Shown here: positions 7,443 through 14,311 of the stretch, in pieces | Position numbering within the stretch: the stretch's first letter is position 1 | Layout: every line of letters begins with the position of its first letter | From: Verrucomicrobiota bacterium | Lineage (GTDB): Bacteria; Verrucomicrobiota; Verrucomicrobiia; Chthoniobacterales; UBA10450 | Direction: 5' to 3' | NCBI GenBank assembly: GCA_003218815.1 | Contig: QHON01000045.1 | Span: 1-15,781, forward strand | Length of the DNA: 15,781 nucleotides | The notes under the pieces: model-generated | The model's database searches: none | What the model was told of the DNA's origin: nothing | What the model saw: only the letters and a program-made list of their open reading frames with translations | Translations under genes and position numbers: made by a program

Positions 7443-8637
7443 TGTTTTCATTGCGGCAGCAACCCGAACACCGTTCGGTCGTTATGGCGGCCGACTGGCA
7501 GCGGTGCGCTGCGACGACCTGGCCGCGGTGCCGCTGACGTCATTGATCGAACGTTATCCTGGCATGGACTGGGGCGCTGTGGATGACGTTATCCTCGGTT
7601 GCGCCAATCAGGCCGGCGAAGACAATCGCAATGTGGCTCGCATGGCTGCGCTGCTATCCGGCTTTCCTGAAACAGTACCCGCAGTGACAGTGAATCGACT
7701 TTGCGCTTCCGGCTTAGAAGCAGTTGGTGTTGCGGCTCGCGCGATCGCTGGCGGCGATGCACAGCTCGTGCTTGCTGGTGGCGTCGAGAGCATGTCGCGC
7801 GCGCCGTTCGTCATGCCTAAAGCCCACATTGCATTCAGCCGCGAGCAAAAACTGGAGGATAGTACTCTCGGATGGCGTTGTATCAATCCTGTCATGCAGG
7901 CGCGCTATGGCGTCGATTCGATGGCGCAGACGGCAGATAACCTTGCCCGCGAACGTGGCATTGCCCGCGCCTGCCAGGACGCATATGCCTGGCGCAGCCA
8001 ACAGCGCACTGCGCACGCACAGGCGCGAGGCTGGTTAGCTGAGGAGATAACATCAGTGCGGGTGCGGAAGGGCAGCGAAATTATTACTGTGAGTGAAGAC
8101 GAACATCCGCGCCCCAACATCACGCCTGAGCACCTAGCCAAACTCAAGCCGCTGCTGGGCGCCGACAGCACCATCACGGCTGGCAATGCCTCCGGGATAA
8201 ATGATGGTGCCTGCGTTCTTTTACTCGCGTCGGCAGCAGCGCTGGAGAGGTACGGCTTACAACCGTTGGCGCGCGTCATCAGCATGGCAGCGGCCGGTGT
8301 TGCTCCACGGATTATGGGCATCGGACCAGTCCCAGCGATCCACAAGCTGCTAGCTAACATCGGCCTGCGTCTCGACGACTTCGACCGAATCGAGATCAAT
8401 GAAGCCTTCGCTGCCCAGGTCCTCGCGTGTACGCGTAGTCTCGGACTGGCCGACGATGCTGAACATGTCAACGGCAACGGTGGCGCGATCGCGCTCGGGC
8501 ATCCGCTTGGCGCGAGCGGTGCACGTTTGGTGATGACCGCCGCCTATGCTTTGCGCAGGCAACAACAGTCCCGTGCCTTGGTGAGTCTATGCGTCGGTGT
8601 TGGCCAAGGCGTTGCTTTGGCCCTTGAGCGGGCGTGA
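7435..8637 (+). CDS. pcaF: Beta-ketoadipyl-CoA thiolase (PcaF-like acetyl-CoA acyltransferase)
   Basis: Thiolase of exactly 400 residues, the usual PcaF length. It cleaves 3-oxoadipyl-CoA with CoA to succinyl-CoA and acetyl-CoA, the last step of the beta-ketoadipate pathway. The acylated cysteine is C90 in VNRLCASGLEAVG. The other active-site elements are NEAFA (322-326), H356 in GGAIALGHPLGASGA, and C386 in SLCVGVGQG. The stretches RCDDLAAVPL, LGCANQAGEDNRNVARMA, GWRCINPVMQARYGVDSM and MGIGPVPAIHKLL are specific to the PcaF/PaaJ group rather than to acetoacetyl-CoA or fatty-acid thiolases. With a CatIJ-type CoA-transferase and a PcaR-like regulator alongside, 3-oxoadipyl-CoA is the most likely substrate; closely related PaaJ-type activity is the alternative. 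The start overlaps the regulator by 8 bp. No clear intrinsic terminator follows. Confidence 0.92.
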   Translation: MADVFIAAATRTPFGRYGGRLAAVRCDDLAAVPLTSLIERYPGMDWGAVDDVILGCANQAGEDNRNVARMAALLSGFPETVPAVTVNRLCASGLEAVGVAARAIAGGDAQLVLAGGVESMSRAPFVMPKAHIAFSREQKLEDSTLGWRCINPVMQARYGVDSMAQTADNLARERGIARACQDAYAWRSQQRTAHAQARGWLAEEITSVRVRKGSEIITVSEDEHPRPNITPEHLAKLKPLLGADSTITAGNASGINDGACVLLLASAAALERYGLQPLARVISMAAAGVAPRIMGIGPVPAIHKLLANIGLRLDDFDRIEINEAFAAQVLACTRSLGLADDAEHVNGNGGAIALGHPLGASGARLVMTAAYALRRQQQSRALVSLCVGVGQGVALALERA

Positions 8638-9001
8638 GCTGTCCCGTTGAAGCAGGCGAAAATAGACTGTAGCGGTTTGCGTTTAGTGTCTTTGGGCGGG
8701 CTAGCTCATTGGTAGAGCGCACCGTGTTGCGGGAATTCCATGATTTCCGTTGCCGCTAACGCGCGAGGCCGTTGACGGCATGTTGACAGAATGACCGTCG
8801 TTTTCGGTCGCCAAACGTCGTGTCTTTTCGCACGCTGTCGAAAGATGGAGTGCGCGCCAAGGGCGAAACGGTAGATTAGAAATCCGGTGCCTGCGGGAGG
8901 GGACCAACCTTTACCTCTAGGATGGACTTCTGCGGATATGTTTCTACCGGCGTTCCTATGTCAGCTGATATTAAAGGGTAAATAGCTTCAAATCAGCAAA
9001 C
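8638..9001. other. Gene-poor junction between the catabolic block and tmRNA
   Basis: About 360 bp without a convincing gene. The open frames here lack family features and ribosome-binding sites. Two tRNA-like fragments can be seen (8694-8720 plus strand, and 8874-8890 minus strand), but no complete cloverleaf, integrase or transposase. Base composition changes across this stretch. It may be the scar of an insertion beside the tmRNA 3' end, or an assembly join. Confidence 0.5.
8694..8720 (+). pseudogene. tRNA 5'-half-like fragment
   Basis: GGGCGGG followed by TAGCTCATTGGTAGAGC reads like a tRNA acceptor strand, the U8-A9 linker and a full D-arm (GCTC / GAGC with a GG-containing loop). Downstream, neither a five-pair anticodon stem nor a T-arm or matching 3' acceptor strand follows, so this is at best a truncated tRNA. 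A GUU triplet after a U (8724-8726) sits roughly where an anticodon would, but the stem does not form. Confidence 0.4.
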
Positions 9002-9357
9002 TGGAGGCGAGGGGAGTTGAACCCCTGTCCTCATTGCTATCCACGCAAACATCTACATGTTTATTCGGTGAGAAATTTTGAGGAGCCGAACGTTGCACCG
9101 GCACACTGCCGGCTCCCGAGCGTCCGCGAAATTCGATTCACAAACCGGCGCGGTCGCTCCGCCGATTCGCCAGCCTGCTGTCCACGTTTCCGACGCTAGC
9201 AGGCGTCGCCCCGGAAACGTCGCGGTCAATTAAGCCGCGAGAGCGAGATCTTCGTGATCTGCGTTTATTTTTTTGGTCCGGTTTTTTACGAGGCCAACGA
9301 ACCATCCTCGACATGCCGCCCGCGCTTCCAACGATGAGTCGAAGCCAGTGCGCCCCC
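9002..9357 (-). ncRNA. ssrA: Transfer-messenger RNA (tmRNA)
   Basis: tmRNA rescues stalled ribosomes and tags the unfinished protein. The mature ends pair as a tRNA acceptor: 5' GGGGGCG (9357-9351) with 3' CGCCUCC (9009-9003), followed by discriminator A at 9002; CCA is not encoded. The 5' end has the conserved GGCTTCGAC. The 3' part has a T-arm (AGGGG, TTCAACT, CCCCT). Internal stems expected of the pseudoknots are visible, for example ACGTTTCCG with CGGAAACGT near 9184-9219 and GAGCCG with CGGCTC near 9080-9117. The resume codon and tag frame lie at 9262-9230. The length of 356 nt is normal. It is a one-piece, non-permuted tmRNA. The 3' end of ssrA is a well-known integration site, which matters for the foreign-looking block to its left. 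Confidence 0.95.
9230..9262 (-). other. tmRNA tag reading frame, encoding ADHEDLALAA
   Basis: From the resume codon GCA, the frame reads A-D-H-E-D-L-A-L-A-A and then TAA. The upstream TAAAC corresponds to the TAGTC that sets the E. coli resume codon. The ALAA end is the usual ClpXP degradation signal, and the length of ten residues equals that of the E. coli tag (ANDENYALAA). Confidence 0.93.
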
Positions 9358-9370
9358 GATTGTACTTGAA

Positions 9371-9399
9371 CAAATACCGTTGACTGAGGTCATATGCAA
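9371..9399 (-). promoter_or_regulatory. Possible sigma-70 promoter of ssrA
   Basis: TTGCAT (9399-9394) and TATTTG (9376-9371) are separated by 17 bases and would start transcription a few bases before the mature tmRNA 5' end at 9357. The -10 match is weak. A TACAAT at 9364-9359 is a closer hexamer match but would start inside the mature RNA. Confidence 0.3.
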
Positions 9400-9466
9400 G
9401 CGAGCTCGAACGATTTTGCTCCTTTTCGTAACGCTGCGCGTTCTAGTTCTATGAAGAGTGTTCCGA

Positions 9467-10426
9467 ATGGCAATTGAAATAACATCTCGATCCTTGTTTA
9501 AAGGTCGCCCGGACAAGAGCGCCCTTTATAAGGAGATCCAGCCAAATCCCCCCGTCGCGAAGAGGAAATCGATCTCTCGATTTCAATCTGCACGAGCAGT
9601 CACACGGTTGATGCGCCGGAATTTCAGCAGTCGCGCACCCGAACTTTCAGGCGGCCAGGCAATCATCCTTTCCATTCCAAAAAGCGGACGTACCTGGGTT
9701 CGAACATTTCTTTGTGCCTACTTCTGCAAACGTTATGGCCGCGAGTTCACCCTCAAGCCGGAACGCTACGGCGAACCCGGTATTCCCCGGCTCATCTTTT
9801 CCCATGATTGTTTCGAACACCGGACCAAAGGCGATCTTTGGGACAGAATCCGTGGAAAATACCTGGTCCCAAAAAAGGAGCTTCGACGCGCTAAGATCGT
9901 TCTGCTCGTGCGCGATCCCCGGGATTGTTTTGTTTCTCTCTATGTGCAGATGACGCGGCGCGATCGTGGCGCGCCCACCGAGTTCAAGCGAAAAACGGTC
10001 GGTGATCTCTTGCGCGACAAAAAATTCGGAGTCTGCGCCATCATCAAAACGATGAACGCCTGGTTGAATGAGTTCTCCGATCGCGACGATTTCACGATCA
10101 TCCGTTATGAGTCGCTACGCGAATTTCCTAGGGAAAATTTTCGGACGCTCCTTGCCGTTCTCGGCGAAACGACCCCTGACGTATCGATCTTTCAGGCTGC
10201 GCTCGATTTCTCTGAGTTCGAGAACATGAAAAAAATGGAGGCAGCCGGCGCTTTTGACTCAAAAATACTGCGGCCCGGCGACGTGCGCGATCCGGAGTCG
10301 TTCAAAGTGCGTCGCGGAAAGGTAGGGGGTTATCGCGAGTATCTTTCGGCTGAGGATCAAGAATATGCGGCCGGTGCTCTGACCAAGCTCGATTCTCGCT
10401 TCGGTTACTCGCCGAGCGTCAGCTGA
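9467..10426 (+). CDS. PAPS-dependent sulfotransferase family protein
   Basis: This 319-residue protein carries the Sulfotransfer_1 signatures: the 5'-phosphosulfate loop SIPKSGRTWVRTFL (69-82), the 3'-phosphate-binding strand-helix VLLVRDPRDCFVSLY (145-159) and the late RRGKVGGYREYL block (282-293), equivalent to the RKGxxGDW region. A histidine in FSHDC (H113) lies where the catalytic base usually is. The family transfers sulfate from PAPS to a hydroxyl or amine of a lipid, sugar or small molecule; the acceptor is unknown. I prefer ATG 9467 to the upstream in-frame GTG 9458, because a GAAG at 9453-9456 is well placed for the ATG and the GTG has nothing. The gene is divergent from ssrA and ends 98 bp before the ABC importer operon. 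That gap has no recognisable terminator, so co-transcription is possible. Confidence 0.85.
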   Translation: MAIEITSRSLFKGRPDKSALYKEIQPNPPVAKRKSISRFQSARAVTRLMRRNFSSRAPELSGGQAIILSIPKSGRTWVRTFLCAYFCKRYGREFTLKPERYGEPGIPRLIFSHDCFEHRTKGDLWDRIRGKYLVPKKELRRAKIVLLVRDPRDCFVSLYVQMTRRDRGAPTEFKRKTVGDLLRDKKFGVCAIIKTMNAWLNEFSDRDDFTIIRYESLREFPRENFRTLLAVLGETTPDVSIFQAALDFSEFENMKKMEAAGAFDSKILRPGDVRDPESFKVRRGKVGGYREYLSAEDQEYAAGALTKLDSRFGYSPSVS

Positions 10427-10524
10427 ATCCTGCTCCGCGGGGCTAAATACCTGCTTGCAACGTAAGAGCTTTATCTTTCCTCTTCGTCCACCACAATTGT
10501 CCCCTGCAGCAGCAAAGCAAACTT

Positions 10525-11493
10525 ATGAAAAAACTAGTGTTAATCATTTTCTTGAGTGCAATTGCCTGCATTGGGCAAATCGTCTCGGCACAAACCAAAA
10601 CGATTATTCGCTTCGGGCATTTCCCGAATATCACGCACGCCCAAGGTGTAATTGCTCACGCCTTGACGCGTCAGGGCAAAGGCTGGTTTGAAGAGCGCCT
10701 CGGCCCCAATGTCGAGATCCAATGGTTCACTTACAACGCTGGACCTTCCGCGATGGAGGCAATTTTCGCTGGTTCGCTCGACCTGACCTATGTCGGACAG
10801 GGCCCCGCGCTCAACGCGCACTTTAAAGCAAACGGCGACGAAATCCGAATCCTTGCCGGTGCCGCGAACGCTGGTGCCGCGCTCGTTATCAAACCAGACG
10901 GAGTCATCAAAACCGCTGCGGACTTCCGCGGAAAAAAAATCGCCACGCCTCAACTTGGCAATACTCAGGATATTTCCTGCCGCGCCTGGTTAAAAGCGCA
11001 AGGATTCAAAGTCACGCTAACCGGTGGCGACGTTATCGTCCTGCCGACCGCAAATCCTGACCAACTCGGTTTGTTCCAGAGCGGCGGTGTGGATGCCGTT
11101 TGGACGGTTGAGCCATGGGTCACGCGCCTTGAGCGCGAAGCAAAGGCGAAGGTTTTTCTCGAAGACACTAATATCATTACGACCTGGCTGGCGGGGAGCG
11201 TAAAGTTTCTCAACGCGCATCGCGATCTCGTGAAAAAAATTGTGACCGCCAATAAAGAACTTACTGATTGGATTCAGGCGCATCCCGATCAAGCGCAAAA
11301 ACTCCTGATCTCCGAATTGAAAGAGGAAACCAAAGCTGACTTTGCGCCAGAGGCGGTCGCGCAGGCCTGGAAGCGCATTAAGTTCACGAACGATGTGTCT
11401 CCAGAGCTGATTGCGAAGGCCGTCCAGGATGGGAAGGATGCCGGATTTCTTAAGGGCTCCACTGATACTTCAAAGCTGCTAGAGTCTCCTTGA
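10525..11493 (+). CDS. ABC importer periplasmic binding protein, SsuA/TauA/NrtA (NMT1-like) family
   Basis: This 322-residue protein has a signal peptide of about 22 residues (lysines, hydrophobic core, IVSA cleavage before QTKT). An earlier IAC could be read as a poor lipobox, but type I cleavage looks more likely. The mature part has the NMT1-like order: IRFGHFPNITHAQGVIAHA, AGPSAMEAIFAGSLDLTYVGQGPALNAH, ADFRGKKIATPQLGNTQDISCRAWL, and FQSGGVDAVWTVEPW. These are typical of binding proteins for sulfonates, taurine, nitrate or thiamine precursors. The ligand cannot be decided by reading; the upstream sulfotransferase makes a sulfur compound attractive but is weak evidence. No specific ribosome-binding site stands out before ATG 10525. 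The stop overlaps the ATPase start by one base (TGATG). Confidence 0.9.
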   Translation: MKKLVLIIFLSAIACIGQIVSAQTKTIIRFGHFPNITHAQGVIAHALTRQGKGWFEERLGPNVEIQWFTYNAGPSAMEAIFAGSLDLTYVGQGPALNAHFKANGDEIRILAGAANAGAALVIKPDGVIKTAADFRGKKIATPQLGNTQDISCRAWLKAQGFKVTLTGGDVIVLPTANPDQLGLFQSGGVDAVWTVEPWVTRLEREAKAKVFLEDTNIITTWLAGSVKFLNAHRDLVKKIVTANKELTDWIQAHPDQAQKLLISELKEETKADFAPEAVAQAWKRIKFTNDVSPELIAKAVQDGKDAGFLKGSTDTSKLLESP

Positions 11494-12320
11494 TGTTTCG
11501 CCACAGGACCGGTTCGGTCACGGAGGAGCTGCAGCTTGTCCCGCCGAGCAAACTCGCCATCGATGACGTTTCGAAAACTTTTCAAGCTGCCACTGGAAAA
11601 GTGCTTGCGCTTGATCGCGTGAATCTGCAAGTGAATGAAGGCGAATTCGTTTGCCTGGTCGGTCCGAGCGGCTGTGGCAAAACAACATTGCTCAACATTA
11701 TCGCAGGATTGGAAAAGCCGGATAGCGGCAGTGTGCGCGCTGATGGAAAACCCGTAACGAGTCCGGGACGCGATCGCCTGGTGATGTTCCAGGAACCAGC
11801 GCTTTTCCCGTGGCTGGATGTTTTTGGCAACGTCCTTTTCGGCTTGAAGCTGAAGCCCAACTTGACGAACAAAGATCGCCGGGACGTCGCCAAATATTAC
11901 CTCGAACTGGTTGGTCTGACGCGTTTCGAGCACGCAAATATCCACGAGCTTTCCGGCGGGATGAAACAGCGTGCGGCTTTAGCCCGTGCGCTCGCGCCAA
12001 ATCCGCGCGTTCTTCTCATGGATGAACCGTTCGCGGCGCTGGATGCTCTAACGCGGGAACAACTCTACGGCGACCTTCAGAGAATTTGGAAAGAGCGCAA
12101 AAAGACAATCGTCTTTGTCACCCACAATGTTCGTGAGGCCGCCTGCCTGGGCGAGCGCGTGCTGCTTTTTTCACCGCATCCCGGTCGCATTCAGGAGGAA
12201 TTTATCGTAGACCTGCCGCGACCGCGCGATATCAATAGTGTCGATCTCGCGGGTTACGCGACGAAAATCATCCGTTCGCTAAGAAAGTTTAGCGAGGAGC
12301 AACGCGAGGACGGCAGATGA
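11493..12320 (+). CDS. ABC importer ATP-binding protein, SsuB/TauB/NrtD family
   Basis: This 275-residue ATPase drives import by the neighbouring permease. All motifs are intact: Walker A GPSGCGKTT (57-65), Q-loop Q100 in VMFQEPALFPWL, signature LSGGMKQR (153-160), Walker B VLLMDEP (173-179), D-loop ALDALT and the H-loop histidine H211 in FVTHNVREA. The PALFPWLDVFGNV and HPGRIQEEFIVDLPRPR segments are characteristic of the nitrate/sulfonate/taurine group. The ATG at 11493 overlaps the binding-protein stop; the family core begins at about residue 20, so the N-terminal leader is slightly long. The end overlaps the permease start by ATGA, indicating translational coupling. Confidence 0.95.
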   Translation: MFRHRTGSVTEELQLVPPSKLAIDDVSKTFQAATGKVLALDRVNLQVNEGEFVCLVGPSGCGKTTLLNIIAGLEKPDSGSVRADGKPVTSPGRDRLVMFQEPALFPWLDVFGNVLFGLKLKPNLTNKDRRDVAKYYLELVGLTRFEHANIHELSGGMKQRAALARALAPNPRVLLMDEPFAALDALTREQLYGDLQRIWKERKKTIVFVTHNVREAACLGERVLLFSPHPGRIQEEFIVDLPRPRDINSVDLAGYATKIIRSLRKFSEEQREDGR

Positions 12321-13084
12321 AAAGATTTCTTTCCGCTGCATTTTTTTTCGTTGTGCTTCTCTTCCTGTGGCAAGCGTTTTTTCGCGCAAAGATCTGGTCG
12401 CCGGTATTGCTGCCGTCTCCACTCCAGGTGGCAAATTATCTCAAGGGTGCGATTGAGGATGGAACACTTGGCCACGCAACAGTGATCACGATGCGTCGCC
12501 TTTTAATCGGATATTTCATCGGAATCGTTGTCGGTTTGCCGCTCGGACTCCTGATCGCTCGCTGGAATTTACTGCGCGATACGCTCGGAACGACGGCACT
12601 TGGACTGCAAACGTTGCCGAGCGTTTGTTGGGTCCCACTCGCATTGCTTTGGTTCGGACAAACCGAGGCGGCGATGTTGTTTGTGGTTGTGATGGGCACT
12701 CTCTGGTCAGTCGTTATCGCCACCGAAACTGGTGTGCGAAATGTTCCGCCGATCTATCGCCGCGCGGCGCTCACGATGGGTTCGAAGCGCTTGCATATCT
12801 GGTTGACGGTCATCCTCCCGGCGTCGCTGCCATTCATCGTTAGCGGGATGAAACAAGGTTGGGCCTTTGCCTGGCGCTCGCTAATGGCGGCGGAAATCTT
12901 TGTGACGATCCTTACCGGTTTCGGCCTTGGTCAGCTCCTGCATTATGGACGGGAATTGAGTGCAATGGATCAAGTTATTGCCATCATGCTCGTGATCGTT
13001 GTTATCGGTTTGCTTGCGGATAAAATCTTCTTTTCACCGATAGAAAAATTTCTCCATCGCCGCTGGGGCACGAGTCAGGCATGA
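12317..13084 (+). CDS. ABC importer permease, SsuC/TauC/NrtB family
   Basis: This 255-residue inner-membrane protein has about six hydrophobic segments: near 5-21, 62-82, 95-113, 117-135, 188-208 and 219-235. The cytoplasmic EAA loop (RRAALTMGSKRLHIWLTVILP, about 148-168), which docks on the ATPase, is clear. The PSVCWVPLALLWFG and MAAEIF segments are typical of the sulfonate/taurine/nitrate permeases. It overlaps the ATPase gene by ATGA at the start and the HPr gene by ATGA at the end, so four genes in a row are coupled. A single permease implies a homodimer in the complete transporter. Confidence 0.94.
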   Translation: MKRFLSAAFFFVVLLFLWQAFFRAKIWSPVLLPSPLQVANYLKGAIEDGTLGHATVITMRRLLIGYFIGIVVGLPLGLLIARWNLLRDTLGTTALGLQTLPSVCWVPLALLWFGQTEAAMLFVVVMGTLWSVVIATETGVRNVPPIYRRAALTMGSKRLHIWLTVILPASLPFIVSGMKQGWAFAWRSLMAAEIFVTILTGFGLGQLLHYGRELSAMDQVIAIMLVIVVIGLLADKIFFSPIEKFLHRRWGTSQA

Positions 13085-13383
13085 GATTTGGCGAGAAGCG
13101 CGCGCCCGTCTCCGCGCAACGCGAGGTGCGCATCACTAATGAGCTTGGTCTGCATGCGCGGCCGGCCGCCGAGTTCGTCAAACGCGCGAACAGTTTCCGA
13201 TCGGAAATCTGGGTCGTGAAAGGCGGAAAACGATATTCGGCTGCCAGTCTCATCGACATCCTCCGCGCTAACCTCGATTGCGGCGCTACCGCCACACTCG
13301 AAGCACACGGCGTCGATGCGGAAGAGGCTCTTGGGCGACTAGAAGGGTTGCTCGCGGAATTTCACGAGCGGGAAAAAGCCTAA
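13081..13383 (+). CDS. HPr family phosphocarrier protein
   Basis: This 100-residue HPr has the phosphoacceptor histidine H25 in TNELGLHARPAAEFVKRA. A serine at S56 (YSAASLIDIL) lies exactly 31 residues further on, the same spacing as His15 to Ser46 in Bacillus HPr, so regulation by HPr kinase is plausible. The N-terminus is about ten residues longer than standard HPr. No PTS enzyme I or EII is in the window. The gene is the last of the ABC importer operon and is coupled by ATGA, an unusual partner for a sulfonate/nitrate-type transporter. It may be a regulatory rather than sugar-transporting HPr. The stop TAA overlaps the stop TAG of the opposite-strand DUF1460 gene, leaving no room for a terminator between them. 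Confidence 0.93.
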   Translation: MRFGEKRAPVSAQREVRITNELGLHARPAAEFVKRANSFRSEIWVVKGGKRYSAASLIDILRANLDCGATATLEAHGVDAEEALGRLEGLLAEFHEREKA

Positions 13384-14267
13384 CGCAACGGACGCGCTAC
13401 CAGGATTCCGCTATCTGTCCGGTAGCGATACAGATATTTCGACAGCTCGGCGTCAACGATGACGCGGCCGGAATTTCCCGGTGACGAGGCATGCATGAAA
13501 TGCAGAACGCCGTCATTTGTGCGGAGTGCGAGGCCAACGTGTGCGGTTGAATAGAGCCCATTCCGGTCGCGCGAAATAATTCCGATGACATCGCCGCTGC
13601 GCAGTTTTGATTCAATTCCAGCGACACGGTTCTTTGGAATTTGATAGAGCGGGCGCGATGAAACATTCGCTTCCATCCGGCCGAGCGGCCCGAGCAGCGA
13701 CCGGTTCGCTGCGAGATAACGGTAGTGCCGCCAACCTACACTCATCTCGCGAGCGGAATGCGAGACGCTGAGGCCGCCGAGATTGCGCGTCAGGTCCTCT
13801 ACCAGACCGCGACGGTCATTGTCGTAAAGCCAATCCTCCAAATAATGCAAACGGGAGAGATATTCGCCAGTACATTCGCCGCCGCGATAGCGGTCGAGTT
13901 CGATATAGTGCAACAACCGTTCCGGAGTCCAATTCGATTCTGGCTCATTCAGCATCCGCGCGAAGCCGAGCGCGATTTCGAAAAACGTCCAACAATCCAC
14001 GCCCTGAAAATTCACTGATGGCGACTCGATCCGGTTATCGATTTCGAGTGTGAAATGTTTGTAGCGCGTGCCGACCAACGCCTGGCCGACCACCGCCGTC
14101 CGTTCACCGATCGGAAGCGCTTGCCAATTCCCCGATTTGGCCTTCGCAACCAGTCGATTGAATTGGTCCTGTCCTTTAAACACCGTGCTGAACGGCAAGC
14201 GCGATTCCATCGCTGCCGCCCCCGAACAGATCAAAACAAACGGAATTAAGATTTTCCAACCGCGCAT
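13380..14267 (-). CDS. Secreted DUF1460 protein (N-acetylmuramoyl-L-alanine amidase-like)
   Basis: A protein of about 295 residues with a signal peptide (GWKILIPFVLICSGAAA). It shows the DUF1460 pattern: a catalytic cysteine in FQGVDCWTFFEIALGF, a histidine in STAHVGLAL and an HAS in LHFMHASSPGNSGRV. The family has an NlpC/P60-like papain fold and is thought to act on peptidoglycan peptides or amidate bonds. Other conserved stretches are SGDVIGIISRDRNGLYSTAHVG and LHYLEDWL. I prefer ATG 14267 to the in-frame GTG 14276. The gene converges on the HPr gene and is divergent from the metallo-hydrolase. Substrate and exact reaction are inferred from the family only. Confidence 0.85.
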   Translation of the reverse strand: MRGWKILIPFVLICSGAAAMESRLPFSTVFKGQDQFNRLVAKAKSGNWQALPIGERTAVVGQALVGTRYKHFTLEIDNRIESPSVNFQGVDCWTFFEIALGFARMLNEPESNWTPERLLHYIELDRYRGGECTGEYLSRLHYLEDWLYDNDRRGLVEDLTRNLGGLSVSHSAREMSVGWRHYRYLAANRSLLGPLGRMEANVSSRPLYQIPKNRVAGIESKLRSGDVIGIISRDRNGLYSTAHVGLALRTNDGVLHFMHASSPGNSGRVIVDAELSKYLYRYRTDSGILVARPLR

Positions 14268-14311
14268 ATCGCGCACAACTCAACCCGGAATTCCCATTCA
14301 ATCAACCGCGA

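Noticed and set aside
7905..8477. Minus-strand open frame of 190 codons
   Set aside because: Antisense to the thiolase; low-complexity alanine/serine/arginine composition.
642..8637. Adipate or 6-aminohexanoate (nylon monomer) degradation
   Set aside because: Reaching 3-oxoadipyl-CoA from adipate needs acyl-CoA dehydrogenase, enoyl-CoA hydratase and hydroxyacyl-CoA dehydrogenase, none of which is in the window. A second aminotransferase would also have no role.
8701..8907. Minus-strand 68-codon frame in the junction
   Set aside because: No ribosome-binding site or family resemblance, and it runs across the tRNA-like fragments.
8638..9001. Group I intron or a complete tRNA in the junction
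   Set aside because: I could not find paired anticodon, T-arm or acceptor strands, nor intron core motifs, by hand folding.
10427..10450. GC-rich hairpin after the sulfotransferase as a terminator
   Set aside because: The possible stem (GCTCC with GGGGC) leaves a two-base loop and has no T run behind it.
11289..11945. Minus-strand open frame of 218 codons
   Set aside because: Covers the end of the binding protein and the ATPase Walker region on the other strand; no recognisable domain.
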